Assembly: GCF_009720525.1 (NCBI RefSeq)
Contig: NZ_CP043930.1
Location: forward strand, 7,328,001 to 7,392,000
Direction of reading: 5' to 3'
DNA length: 64,000 nucleotides
Source: Gimesia benthica
GTDB taxonomy: Bacteria > Planctomycetota > Planctomycetia > Planctomycetales > Planctomycetaceae
The notes under the pieces are model-generated. The model ran no database searches, was not told where the DNA came from, and saw only the letters and a list, made by a program, of their open reading frames with translations. The position numbers were made by a program, and so were the translations under genes. Position 1 is the first letter of the stretch. Every line of letters begins with the position of its first letter. Shown here in pieces: positions 46,718 to 56,177 of the stretch.

Positions 46718-48505
46718 ATGAAATTACGACGTTTCCTCCTGACTGCGGTTTTCGGTCTGATCTGTCTGATGTCTCTGGAATATGCCCAGGCACAGGAACC
46801 AACCAAACGGCCCAATATTCTGCTGATTATGGCTGATGACCAGGGATACTGGGACACTGAAGTTGCTGGCAATCCTCACATCGAAACGCCTGCTTTAAAA
46901 CAGATGGCGGCGGAAGGGGTCACGTTCACACACTTCCATGCAAACATGGTTTGTGCTCCCACACGCGCCGGATTGATGACGGGGCGACATTATCTGCGGA
47001 CCGGACTTTATAACACCCGCTTTGGTGGTGATACGCTGGGGCGGAATGAAACGACGATCGCACAGGTGCTGAAATCAGCCGGCTATCGGACGGCGTTGTT
47101 CGGAAAATGGCATCTCGGGCGTTATTCTCAATATCAGCCGCACCGACGGGGCTTCGATCATTTCTTCGGTCATTACCATGGTCATATCGAACGCTATTCG
47201 AATCCAGACCAGGTGGTGGTTAACGGGCAACCAGTCGAAACGCTCGGCTATGTTACCGATCTGTTTACTGAAGCGGCGATCGATTTTATCAAACGCGACC
47301 AGCAGCAACCCTTTTTCTGTTTTCTGGCCTTCAATGCACCGCATTCCCCCTTTCTCCTGGATACGACTCACTTCGGTCAACCGGAGGGGGACAAGCTGAT
47401 TGAGAAATACCTCGCCAAGGGGCTTCCTCTCCGAGAAGCACGCATTTATGGAATGGTGGAGCGCATCGATCAAAATCTCAGTCGATTGTTCAAAGTGCTG
47501 AAGGAACAGGGACTGGATGAGGAGACGCTGGTGATTTATACCAGCGATAATGGAGGCGTCAGCAAAGCGTTCAAGGCGGGCCTTAAAGGAGGTAAGGGGA
47601 GTGCCTATGAAGGAGGGACCCGAGTGCCTTTCGTCGTCCGCTGGCCTGGTCAGATTCCAGCAGGAAAAAAGACCGACGCGCTGGTGGCTCAGATTGATCT
47701 GTTTCCCACGTTCTGCGAACTGGCGGGAGTCAGTATTCCCGAAGGTGTTGACCTTGATGGAAAATCCATTCTGTCTCTCATGCAGCAGGGGGGAGGTGAG
47801 TCGCCTCATGAGTACCTGTATCACACCTGGGATCGTTACACACCGAACCCCTGGCATCGCTGGTCGATTCATGGTCCACGGTTCAAGCTGGTAGGACACG
47901 ATCCTCAAGGCAAAAAGAAACAGCAGGAGCCGGCTGGCCAGTTGTATGACCTCACAGCAGATCCTGGTGAAACCAAAGATGTCTCCTGGAAATTCCCGGA
48001 GGTGGCTTCCCGCTTGCGAAATGAGTTTCACCGCTGGTTCGATGATGTGACCCGGGGGCAGGAATATCAGCCGGCTGCGATCCCTGTGGGGGATTCTACG
48101 GAACCTGTCGTCGAGTTACAGCCGAGCTGGGCCATCATTGATGGTGACGGACTCGAATATTCGTTCGACGGATATGACTGGGATACCCTTGACGGCTGGA
48201 AATCCAACAAGAGTTCCGCGCATTGGCAGTTGGATGTATTGAAGTCGGGCCGTTATGAGGTCGAACTCAGCTATGGATATCGTTCAGAACCCACGACGAG
48301 CGGAACTCTGCAACTGACAGTAGGGGATCAGAGCCTGAGTTGTAAGCTCCCCATGACGACAAGTCAGAATGTCTTCATGAAAACCATAGCTGGGACACTG
48401 GATCTGTCTCAGGGAAAACAGAAGCTTACAATTCGTGCCGCCGCCCCTGCGGGGATCCAGGGACTGCGACTGAATTCAATCTGGCTCAAAGCATTGCCTG
48501 AATAA
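46718..48505 (+). CDS. Exported sulfatase, Cys-type
   Basis: The 595-residue enzyme removes sulfate esters. A signal peptide (RRFLLTAVFGLICLMSLEYAQA) precedes the sulfatase core RPNILLIMADDQGYWDTEV. The active-site motif is CAPTRAGLMTGRH with Cys79, which must become formylglycine; KWHLGRY and YTSDNGGVSK complete the core. A C-terminal beta-sandwich (about 470-595) is extra to the minimal sulfatase. Start 46718 is preferred for the signal peptide; 46673 (ATGA overlap) is the alternative. It ends the cluster and suggests a sulfated substrate. Confidence 0.93.
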   Translation: MKLRRFLLTAVFGLICLMSLEYAQAQEPTKRPNILLIMADDQGYWDTEVAGNPHIETPALKQMAAEGVTFTHFHANMVCAPTRAGLMTGRHYLRTGLYNTRFGGDTLGRNETTIAQVLKSAGYRTALFGKWHLGRYSQYQPHRRGFDHFFGHYHGHIERYSNPDQVVVNGQPVETLGYVTDLFTEAAIDFIKRDQQQPFFCFLAFNAPHSPFLLDTTHFGQPEGDKLIEKYLAKGLPLREARIYGMVERIDQNLSRLFKVLKEQGLDEETLVIYTSDNGGVSKAFKAGLKGGKGSAYEGGTRVPFVVRWPGQIPAGKKTDALVAQIDLFPTFCELAGVSIPEGVDLDGKSILSLMQQGGGESPHEYLYHTWDRYTPNPWHRWSIHGPRFKLVGHDPQGKKKQQEPAGQLYDLTADPGETKDVSWKFPEVASRLRNEFHRWFDDVTRGQEYQPAAIPVGDSTEPVVELQPSWAIIDGDGLEYSFDGYDWDTLDGWKSNKSSAHWQLDVLKSGRYEVELSYGYRSEPTTSGTLQLTVGDQSLSCKLPMTTSQNVFMKTIAGTLDLSQGKQKLTIRAAAPAGIQGLRLNSIWLKALPE

Positions 48506-48512
48506 ATCAGGA

Positions 48513-48779
48513 TCAGAGTGACTTACGAATTCGCTGGAAACTTTCCTGGATCTCTTTGCCGACATTCCACAGCGCGTCGGCCACTCCGCCTGCTGATTCT
48601 GAGACGGCATCTTTCATCGGTTTATAATCGTCTTTTAATTTATCAAACCGACCGGTGACCTGATCCCACTCGTCCTGTGCTTCCTTCTTCCCCAGATGAA
48701 TCTTCAGGGCCAGTTCATCGCGTTGCTGTTGCAGTGCACTGATCAGTTCGTCCATGCGATTGCGGTTAGTCATGGTCAT
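48513..48779 (-). CDS. Small hypothetical coiled-coil protein
   Basis: The 88-residue protein is charged, probably helical through most of its length (MDELISALQQQRDELALKIHLGKKEAQDEW), and has no cysteine or signal. A short Gly/Ala stretch (ESAGGVADALWNVG) lies before the C-terminal helix. It lies 178 bp downstream of the TPM pair on the same strand. No function can be assigned; Met3 is an alternative start. Confidence 0.6.
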   Translation of the reverse strand: MTMTNRNRMDELISALQQQRDELALKIHLGKKEAQDEWDQVTGRFDKLKDDYKPMKDAVSESAGGVADALWNVGKEIQESFQRIRKSL

Positions 48780-48957
48780 GGTTCCTTACTTTGGATCATT
48801 CTCTTGAAAACAAAGATCAACGGGTCAGATTGATTCTTGCTTAGTTTTAACGGCTCATTACTGACATTATACCAGTTTTCCGAGGAAGTCGACAGCCGTT
48901 AAGTTGCAACTGACAAATATTTAATGGCTTACATCAGTTGTCTACCTTGGGGCTGTA

Positions 48958-49635
48958 TCAGTCAATCAGAACCAGGGCATCCTGAAGTTCGTTCTTATCA
49001 TCAGAGGCGCGAGGCAGGAGTATGGCTGCCTGGTCGCCGATTTCGCGGATGACTTCACATATCGTTTCAGAAGCTTTCCCTGAGTGGAGACCTGCTGTCA
49101 GTTTTTGACAGATCTGATCAATGAAAGACTGCCCCAGTTTGTCGATGACTGACTGGTCAGCCAGTGCCACTGCCACATGCTCAAACAGGGAAATGTAGAT
49201 GAGTACTCCGGTCCCCCCTTCGGTGTGATGGACGCGCTTATCGAAAAAGATCTCCCGGGCACGAGCGGCAACTTCGTCCTGCATCTGTTGTCGGGGTGTA
49301 AACAGACGACGAAGCCAACCGATCCGGCTTCCGGCAATCGCTCCCAGAATAAACGCGATGACCATCGCGAGGGCCGCCAGAATCAGTTCGACAACGACGG
49401 GTAAACCTCCCCAGTCACCTGCCTGTCCCTGAACACGGGGAAAGAAATACCAGAAGCCCAGTCCTGTGATAACGGTCAACCAGAGCCCCACAACGTCTTC
49501 CGGACGATCGTAGCGACCCGAAGATGTAGCCACTACGGGAACAATCTCACAGGATGTTTTACCCTCGGCGTCAACAACGGCCTGCTCAACCTGCTTCTGT
49601 TGTTCTTCGGTTAAAAAGTTAAATGCGCTCTGCAT
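48958..49635 (-). CDS. TPM-domain membrane protein, second of a tandem pair
   Basis: The 225-residue protein has an N-terminal soluble segment (FNFLTEEQQKQVEQAVVDAEGKTSCEIVPVV, a TPM start), two membrane segments (about 55-125), and a C-terminal part with EIFFDKRVHHTEGGTGVLIYISLFEHVAVALAD that continues the TPM fold. It lacks a signal peptide. ATG at 49635 is preferred: the longer frame from 49755 runs through the Gly-rich tail of the upstream gene. It follows that gene by 43 bp. Its function is unknown; TPM proteins are linked to photosystem repair in plants and to envelope functions in bacteria. Confidence 0.8.
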   Translation of the reverse strand: MQSAFNFLTEEQQKQVEQAVVDAEGKTSCEIVPVVATSSGRYDRPEDVVGLWLTVITGLGFWYFFPRVQGQAGDWGGLPVVVELILAALAMVIAFILGAIAGSRIGWLRRLFTPRQQMQDEVAARAREIFFDKRVHHTEGGTGVLIYISLFEHVAVALADQSVIDKLGQSFIDQICQKLTAGLHSGKASETICEVIREIGDQAAILLPRASDDKNELQDALVLID

Positions 49636-49678
49636 GGAAATGAGCTTTCGATCTGGAAACTGGGGAATAACGATCTGG

Positions 49679-50479
49679 TTACCACGAGCCGGTGGCACCG
49701 CCACCACCGGAGAAGCCACCTCCGAACGAGCCGCCACTGAAACCGCCTCCTCCACCTCCCCGATTGGTGAGCATCTGGTAGAGAATCGTGCCGATCACCG
49801 CAAAGATGACGCCCCAGAATAACCAGGCCCAGCCACTGGATCCGCGGCGAATTAAAGAGACGATGGTGAAAATGGCCAGTCCAATCGCCACCGCGATGAT
49901 GACGTAGCTCCAGGCAGACTGTGGCTTGGCAGGCATTGACAGCTTGCGTGCCATTTTATCGAGGGCCTCGACTCCCGCCAGAATACCCTGCGAAAACTGT
50001 CCCTGTTTGAAATGGGGGATAATGTAGTCGTCCATGATTTCACGGCACTTGGCATCGTCTTCCCGACCCCAGCCAGCACCGAGCTCTATGCGTGCCTTGC
50101 GATCATCTTTAGATACCAGCAACAGAATGCCGGTATTCCAATCCTGATCATTCAGTTTGGCATGTCCGATCTGCCACTGATTGAAGAGGATCGTAGCAAA
50201 GGTTTCGATCCGCATGTCAGCGCCGCCATGTTTAGCCATCGAATCGATGGTGACAACAATGATCGGCGTCGCCTTGTCGGTAAGCAACTTATCGCAGATC
50301 TCCTGGATCTTTTTCTTAGTCGGCTCATCGATCATGCCGGCCAGATCGCGAACGAATTCACGATCTCCCGGCGGTTCGAGCGTTAATTCCAGGGCATGAA
50401 CTGAATTCAGCCTGCTGAAACTGATTATAGTCAGCGTCAGAAAGACGACGAGGTATTGATACTTGAGTAGGGATTTCAC
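49679..50479 (-). CDS. TPM-domain protein with Gly-rich tail (YgcG-like)
   Basis: The 266-residue protein has a signal peptide (VVFLTLTIISFSRLNSVHA), a TPM domain (about 35-190; REFVRDLAGMIDEPTKKKIQ, WNTGILLLVSKDDRKARIELGAGWG), two membrane segments (about 195-240), and a glycine/serine-rich C terminus (GGGGGGFSGGSFGGGFSGGG). This is the usual YgcG layout: an exported TPM domain anchored by two spans, with a Gly-rich cytoplasmic or membrane-adjacent tail. It is the first of a two-gene tandem. Confidence 0.88.
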   Translation of the reverse strand: MKSLLKYQYLVVFLTLTIISFSRLNSVHALELTLEPPGDREFVRDLAGMIDEPTKKKIQEICDKLLTDKATPIIVVTIDSMAKHGGADMRIETFATILFNQWQIGHAKLNDQDWNTGILLLVSKDDRKARIELGAGWGREDDAKCREIMDDYIIPHFKQGQFSQGILAGVEALDKMARKLSMPAKPQSAWSYVIIAVAIGLAIFTIVSLIRRGSSGWAWLFWGVIFAVIGTILYQMLTNRGGGGGGFSGGSFGGGFSGGGGATGSW

Positions 50480-50531
50480 GTGATCTCGCTTGATTCAGAG
50501 AACTGACATCAGTGATTGAACTGAAGTCAGT

Positions 50532-53500
50532 CTATGAATCTGTGCGGATAATTTCAATTCCACTTAACGCGGCCGGCATCTGCTCTGCCGCTTCGTTTTG
50601 CGGGACCAGTTCAAGATGTAGATTGTCTTTGACTGGAATACCTTCGAATTTCCGAACCTGGATGCCCTGTTTCCCGTGTGGGTTGAAATCTTTCTGTACC
50701 ACTTTACCCTGCAGTTTAATCGTAAACAGGGGAGCAGCCTGAGAGTCATTCACAGAGACGGGTTCCAGTTCCGAGAACGAGAGCTGCACCGAATAGTTTG
50801 CAGGTGCATCATCTTTACCCAGCAGCGGAATCGAGCATTCTTTCAAACCCCGTGCCCAGGATGTATAGACCCATGGAGGTTCTGCTTCTTTTACGGGATG
50901 AGTAATTTCATTGAGGCTGTTGTAGCCACCGCCACTATTGAATATGGGGCTGATATCAAATTTGAAGTCGAGCCCTGTTTCACGACTCGGGGTTGGACGC
51001 GGATATGCCATCCAGACAGTTCCGCGAGCATCCCGTCGGTCGCCAGGGGCTCCCATGTTAAGTGCCATGTGATCGACTGGTGTTTTCGGACCGACCGAGC
51101 TGAAAATAGTCCAGTGTTTTCGTTCTTCGCGCGGTTCGAGCACAATGGTGGAAGAGATTGAAAACAGACAAACACAGCCGGCACTCGATTCCGGGATCAT
51201 GACCAGACCGTTGGCTGGGATCGCGTTGATCCAGCACCCCGTACGATGGCCCGCGAAGTGACGGGTGCCTGCGTCTTTTTCCAGGTCATAAAAGCCGGTG
51301 AAACCGGAACGGAACATCAATAGGTTTTCGGAAGCGGCCAGCATGCCGCAGTGATGTCCTTCCCGCATGATACTCCAGGGAACTTCTTTACCGGTCAGTG
51401 GGTGTTTCCGCATATGCTGCAACCCAGTGTAGAGGTCGTAAGACCAGGGCTCGGCAATCACCTTGTCACCCACGATGATGGGACGATGGCGATAGTTGGC
51501 GTCCTTCTTCCAGAGAAGGGCACCATCGTTTGCATTCAGCGCAACGAGTCGACGTCGCGAGAAATCGCCGGCCATAAACTGTTTCCAGTAATGACCGTTG
51601 GCATTGGCACCGCAGAGTAGTAGAACGTTGTTCTGATAGAGCAACGTAAGTTTTCCGCCACCGATGCCAATTTCGCTACAGTCAGTCACATCGACTGGGG
51701 TGGACCAGAGTTTTTTGCCTGTCTTGACGTCGAGGGCGACTGCCAGACGCAGGTCCTGTTTTTTCAGGCGGTCTTCTGCGATTTCCCGTTCTTTCCCGGT
51801 CAAATCTTTCAGGTGCGATTTGTCCTGACGGAGAATCTCTGCCCGCTGCTCGCTGGTAATGGAGCTGTCGATAAAATATGCGGCTTCCGGACCTATGGCG
51901 ATGGTGTGATGTGCGATGCTTTTGCCCTGATAGGTCCAGGCAGGTTTACCTGTTTTGACGTCGATTGCAAAAACGGCATCTGTTGAATCTTCAGTTCTGC
52001 GACCGCGGCGGATCTGTCGGGCTGCGAGTTCCTGGCGAGTCGTCGCGGTGCCGAACAACAAGCCGTCTTGATAGGCGAGGTATCCCCATTCGTGCTTGCC
52101 ATCATTGAACTGTTCGGGCAGGGGAATCTTAGTGACCGTTTTTCCCGTAGCGGCATCCAGTTGATAACAATATTCTTTCATCATGAAGAACAGGCTGTCT
52201 TCACTGGCAACCAGGTTGCCAGGATTCTGGTTCTGGAATACCCCGGTACGGATGGCCTGGGGATTTTCACGTTCCCAGAGAAACAGTCCGTTGTATGCAT
52301 CGAAGGCCATGATGGTGGTTTCACCCTGAATGAACAGGCGGCCGTTGATTGCCAGTGGACCTACTGCACCTTCATGGCGGTTTACCATTTTCTTTTCACC
52401 GGGGTCGCCAAACCAGAGCACTCCCAGACCACCTCTGACGAGTTGATCCTTGCTGCTCGCGGTGTTTCCCGGATCTGCATATTGATGAGACCAACTGCCG
52501 GCTCCCGGCAGAGCCCCTCGAATGAGCAGGGCATAGTCACCCTGAGTCTTAATCTCAGCGGTTTCGGTAAGGCCGGTATCTTTGAGCCAGCCTGTCAGGC
52601 TGGCTGAATCCGTTGTCGCTGATTTCGGGTCGGCGGGGGTTCCCAGACAGATAGTGCCTCCCAGCGGTTTGACATGAGTGGCGACATCTTGGGGAATCCC
52701 AGGGACTTTTCCTGTTTTGAGCAGTGTGTCTGAGACAATCAGATTTGCAAAGTAGTGTGAATAAGGCAGCGGCGATAGTTCGGTCTGATGGAATGTGATC
52801 CGATGTCCGTAGTAGCCTGCCTGGCTCAGTTTTTCCCGAGCTGCAGCAACTTTGGTAGCATCGGGTTCGATACAGTAGATTTTCAACTTTGAGTTGCGGG
52901 CCAGTTCGTAAGCCAACTGTCCCTCTTCACCACCCAGAACCAGGCAGAAACCGTTCTGGACTCCCGTGTTTTTCAGGATGTCCTGAGCAGCCTGCTGGTA
53001 ACGGGCAGAGGTTGCATTGTCCGCATATGGATTTTGTGTGGAGACTGTATCGAGTTCCGTCAGCTTTTCAGTCGGAGTACTTGAGGAACCAAAACCGATG
53101 ATGTCGCCAGCGGACGTGCTGACAACCAGTTGGCCATCTGAAACAGCCAGTCCCCGGGCCTTACCTTTGACTTTCAATGTCTGCAGGACCTTGCCGGAAT
53201 CGGCTTCGAGAATCAGCACCTGCTCCTGACCGCCGGCGATGACTTTATCTCCCGCCACGATCAGTGAGTCACGGGCTACAATTGGCTTTTCCCAGATGAC
53301 GCCCGCTTGTGTGTATTGTTTATTTTCTTCCTGTAATTTCTTGATCTGATCCCGGGCGGCTGTGGCTTGCTCGCCTTTGAGACTGCGGAGCTTACGGAAC
53401 AGACCGTTGATGGTCATTTCATTGGCGTGGGCTTTCTGGGAGCCTTGGGCATGCTCGAGCCGATTCACTTTCAACAGGCTCGTATCGGTGGCCAGGTAAG

Positions 53501-54509
53501 CGTACTCATCTTTGACGACCATCTGTTGTCCGTTGATCCAGGCAAAGCCTACATCGCCTTCATCCTGAGTCAGGGCGAGAATGTGGTGAGCACCCATCGA
53601 ATAGATCTGACCATCAGCTAACAGTGCCTGAGTCCCGCCGACGACACCACCCGCGGTGCTGCGCCAACTGTAAGATCGATTGTGTTCCTGTTCCCCTGTC
53701 TTTTTGTTGAAGGCAGCGGGAAGAGAACGACCAGAGGGGAAAAACAGGAAATCGTCATTAGCCAGAATATAGCCCTGGGGAGAGAGTTCATTTCGACCAG
53801 CGCTGGTCTGACTCAGGTTATCGATTTTCCAGATTACTTTGCCAGAATTAGCCTCAACGGCATAGAGGTAAATGTTTTCGTGGGGAAAAATGCCGGCACC
53901 AAAATAGGCGATTCCCTCGTCGATCAGTACGTTTGTGCGGACGGGCCAGCGGGAGACCATTTCTCCGCGGGCGATAATCATTTCTTCGTTCAGCCCTGCC
54001 CGCAGTTTCCAGATCTCTTTTCCAGTCGCTGCGTCAAGGCAATACACGAATCCATCATCGGAGCCAAAATAGACTTTTGCCTGATGGACGGTCGGGGAGA
54101 GACGAATCGGGCCGCCGGTAAAGAAACGCCAGACTACCTGTCCACTTTTCAGATCAACACAACGCAACTGATGATCGACCGAGGATCCGAAATAGACCTT
54201 TCCTGCTGAGATCGCGACCTGAAAGGCATCGTCAAAATCGACCCGCGATTCCAGATCGTGGCCTTCGATGACCCGTTCGCCGGGGTCGGTCTGGCCAGTC
54301 TGAGGTGCACTTGGAGCAGAGTATTGCCAGACAGGGACCAAGGGAGTCTGAACGCTGTCCGTAGTGGCACCAGCACGCTCCCGATCCATGAGATAGGTCG
54401 GCCAGTCTTTCGCTGACAGCTCATGCCCGGGCTGAGTTAAAACAGAGACGAGGGTAAGCAGACAGAGGGTGAGGAGGGGGAGTCGCTGTTTCACTGATTG
54501 ATCCTTCAT
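50532..54509 (-). CDS. Giant secreted PQQ propeller / methyltransferase-like / PQQ propeller chimera
   Basis: The 1325-residue protein has a signal peptide (LPLLTLCLLTLVSVLTQPGHELSA), a first PQQ propeller (about 30-480: DLKSGQVVWRFFTGG, DAATGKEIWKLRAG), a central Rossmann domain resembling a SAM-dependent methyltransferase (about 495-665: NGFCLVLGGEEGQLAYELA, then KIYCIEPDATKVAAAREKL), a second propeller (about 670-1150) and a beta-rich C-terminal domain. The methyltransferase glycine loop is atypical. ATG at 54509 gives the signal peptide and is preferred to 54689. The function is unknown. Confidence 0.85.
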   Translation of the reverse strand: MKDQSVKQRLPLLTLCLLTLVSVLTQPGHELSAKDWPTYLMDRERAGATTDSVQTPLVPVWQYSAPSAPQTGQTDPGERVIEGHDLESRVDFDDAFQVAISAGKVYFGSSVDHQLRCVDLKSGQVVWRFFTGGPIRLSPTVHQAKVYFGSDDGFVYCLDAATGKEIWKLRAGLNEEMIIARGEMVSRWPVRTNVLIDEGIAYFGAGIFPHENIYLYAVEANSGKVIWKIDNLSQTSAGRNELSPQGYILANDDFLFFPSGRSLPAAFNKKTGEQEHNRSYSWRSTAGGVVGGTQALLADGQIYSMGAHHILALTQDEGDVGFAWINGQQMVVKDEYAYLATDTSLLKVNRLEHAQGSQKAHANEMTINGLFRKLRSLKGEQATAARDQIKKLQEENKQYTQAGVIWEKPIVARDSLIVAGDKVIAGGQEQVLILEADSGKVLQTLKVKGKARGLAVSDGQLVVSTSAGDIIGFGSSSTPTEKLTELDTVSTQNPYADNATSARYQQAAQDILKNTGVQNGFCLVLGGEEGQLAYELARNSKLKIYCIEPDATKVAAAREKLSQAGYYGHRITFHQTELSPLPYSHYFANLIVSDTLLKTGKVPGIPQDVATHVKPLGGTICLGTPADPKSATTDSASLTGWLKDTGLTETAEIKTQGDYALLIRGALPGAGSWSHQYADPGNTASSKDQLVRGGLGVLWFGDPGEKKMVNRHEGAVGPLAINGRLFIQGETTIMAFDAYNGLFLWERENPQAIRTGVFQNQNPGNLVASEDSLFFMMKEYCYQLDAATGKTVTKIPLPEQFNDGKHEWGYLAYQDGLLFGTATTRQELAARQIRRGRRTEDSTDAVFAIDVKTGKPAWTYQGKSIAHHTIAIGPEAAYFIDSSITSEQRAEILRQDKSHLKDLTGKEREIAEDRLKKQDLRLAVALDVKTGKKLWSTPVDVTDCSEIGIGGGKLTLLYQNNVLLLCGANANGHYWKQFMAGDFSRRRLVALNANDGALLWKKDANYRHRPIIVGDKVIAEPWSYDLYTGLQHMRKHPLTGKEVPWSIMREGHHCGMLAASENLLMFRSGFTGFYDLEKDAGTRHFAGHRTGCWINAIPANGLVMIPESSAGCVCLFSISSTIVLEPREERKHWTIFSSVGPKTPVDHMALNMGAPGDRRDARGTVWMAYPRPTPSRETGLDFKFDISPIFNSGGGYNSLNEITHPVKEAEPPWVYTSWARGLKECSIPLLGKDDAPANYSVQLSFSELEPVSVNDSQAAPLFTIKLQGKVVQKDFNPHGKQGIQVRKFEGIPVKDNLHLELVPQNEAAEQMPAALSGIEIIRTDS

Positions 54510-54830
54510 AATCTGGCGGAGATCATTCCGAGCCGCCTGTTTGAGGGGGCGGGTAATAACCAAGCTAACATATCGATGGATATTGATGCCATTGAGTATA
54601 CCGGGGCTGGTCGTGGAATCGCAAGTAGTTGCAGAAAACAGACGCTTTGAATTGCAATGTTTCTGGCAGGGCTCTATTTTGGGGATCATTGTTAGTATTG
54701 TGAGTGCGTTTGGTGAATCTTTGATTTTGAGTCAGGGAACGCTGGCCTGACACTCGCAATCAGCTCACGATTTATCAAAAGATCGGTACCTGAAGTGCGT
54801 GTCCAATTGAAATCTATGAGGGATCTCAGG
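54510..54830. other. Divergent intergenic region
   Basis: This 321-bp gap lies between the giant propeller gene (reverse) and the LRR lipoprotein gene (forward). It holds both promoters; no further gene, hairpin or repeat is clear. Confidence 0.5.
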
Positions 54831-56159
54831 ATGAAGAATAAGATATTACTTTCTCTGGCAGGTTTGTGTCTGTTTAGCGGCTGCCCCGCTAACAATCCTC
54901 CGTCTGATCAGGGACAGCAGAAACAGGAACAGCCGACAGAAGGTAAAGCACAGAAAACCGTACCAGAGAAAGAAGCGGCGGTGAAACCCGATGATCCTGA
55001 AGCGGTCAAAGCCTTCAAAGCTCTGGATGCGAAAATGGTAACCTCCGACGATGGACGGGTGCTCATTCTCGATTTGAAAGGGACCAACGCCAAGGACGAA
55101 GACCTGAAGCATCTGGCTGGTTTGCCTTCCCTGGAACGGCTGATTATCTGGGGACCTAATTTTACCGATGAAGCGACCAAAGAGATCGGTAAAAAGAAGG
55201 GGCTCTGGTTTGTCAGTCTGGAAAGCACGGCCATTGGCGATGCAGGGGTCAAAAATCTTGCCGACCTGCAGGATCTGCAGGTACTCTCATTGCGGGCGAC
55301 CAACATTACCAACGATGCGCTGAAGACAGTCGCGCAGTTTCCCAAGCTGAAAGACCTCGATCTGCGCTTCAATAAGGAAATCAACGACGAAGGGATGCCG
55401 TTGATCAAGGATATGAAGAATCTGAGGGTGCTGAAGCTCCAGGCAACTCAGGTGACCGATGATGGCATGAAAGATGTGGCGCAACTGCCTAATCTGCAGC
55501 GATTGAATACCTGGGGACGCAATATCTCTGATAAGACGCTGGCACTGCTCAAGGATAAGAATCTGGTATCACTGGAACTGGATGATACGGAAATCTCTGA
55601 TGAGGGGCTCCAGCACCTCAAGGGGATGACCAACATGGAAGCCCTGCATCTGCGTCGCGACTTTGTAACAGACGCGGGTATCGAAAATATCAAAGATATG
55701 AAGAACCTGCAGACGCTGCATCTGCGTGATACTGTGGTCACCAATGAAGGGATGAAGAATCTGTCGGGACTGACGGAGCTGACCTACCTCGATCTGGATG
55801 AATCGATGATCGGGGACGAAGGGCTGGAGCAGCTCAAAGATCTGAAAAAACTGACCCGTCTCGGCCTCTGGGGAACCGAAACTACTGATGAAGGTTTAAA
55901 GGTGGTCTCCGGATTTACCGATCTGAATCGGCTGAATCTGGAAGGTACCCAGATTACCAATGCTGGCCTGGAGCATCTCCTGCCCCTGAAAAAACTCGAA
56001 TATCTGAACCTGAGCAAAACGGAAATCGGTGATGAAGGATTACAGAAACTCACAGCCTTGAAGAATCTCAAGGAAGTGCAGGTCAGCTTCACCCAGGTGA
56101 CAGATGACGGGATCAAGAAGTTCAAGGAAGCGGTTCCCGGTTGCAAGGTCAAGCATTAA
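54831..56159 (+). CDS. Leucine-rich repeat lipoprotein
   Basis: The 442-residue protein begins MKNKILLSLAGLCLFSGC, a lipoprotein signal with lipobox LFSGC. An acidic/Gln-rich linker (about 20-65) precedes about 14 LRR units of about 24 residues of the TDEGLxxLxxLxxLxxLxLxxTxI type (e.g. ISDEGLQHLKGMTNMEALHL), typical of planctomycete LRR proteins. Protein-protein binding on the cell surface or in the periplasm is likely. ATG at 54831 has GAGGGA upstream and is preferred to 54795. The uracil-DNA glycosylase gene follows after 18 bp. Confidence 0.9.
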   Translation: MKNKILLSLAGLCLFSGCPANNPPSDQGQQKQEQPTEGKAQKTVPEKEAAVKPDDPEAVKAFKALDAKMVTSDDGRVLILDLKGTNAKDEDLKHLAGLPSLERLIIWGPNFTDEATKEIGKKKGLWFVSLESTAIGDAGVKNLADLQDLQVLSLRATNITNDALKTVAQFPKLKDLDLRFNKEINDEGMPLIKDMKNLRVLKLQATQVTDDGMKDVAQLPNLQRLNTWGRNISDKTLALLKDKNLVSLELDDTEISDEGLQHLKGMTNMEALHLRRDFVTDAGIENIKDMKNLQTLHLRDTVVTNEGMKNLSGLTELTYLDLDESMIGDEGLEQLKDLKKLTRLGLWGTETTDEGLKVVSGFTDLNRLNLEGTQITNAGLEHLLPLKKLEYLNLSKTEIGDEGLQKLTALKNLKEVQVSFTQVTDDGIKKFKEAVPGCKVKH

Positions 56160-56177
56160 AGGATTGGTCGAGAGCAG

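Noticed and set aside
47075-48031. Reverse-strand frame of 318 codons
   Set aside because: It lies antisense to the sulfatase, which carries the active-site motif.
49680-49755. Short GC-rich repeat near the TPM pair
   Set aside because: It is the coding sequence of the Gly/Ser-rich tail of the first TPM protein, not a separate repeat.
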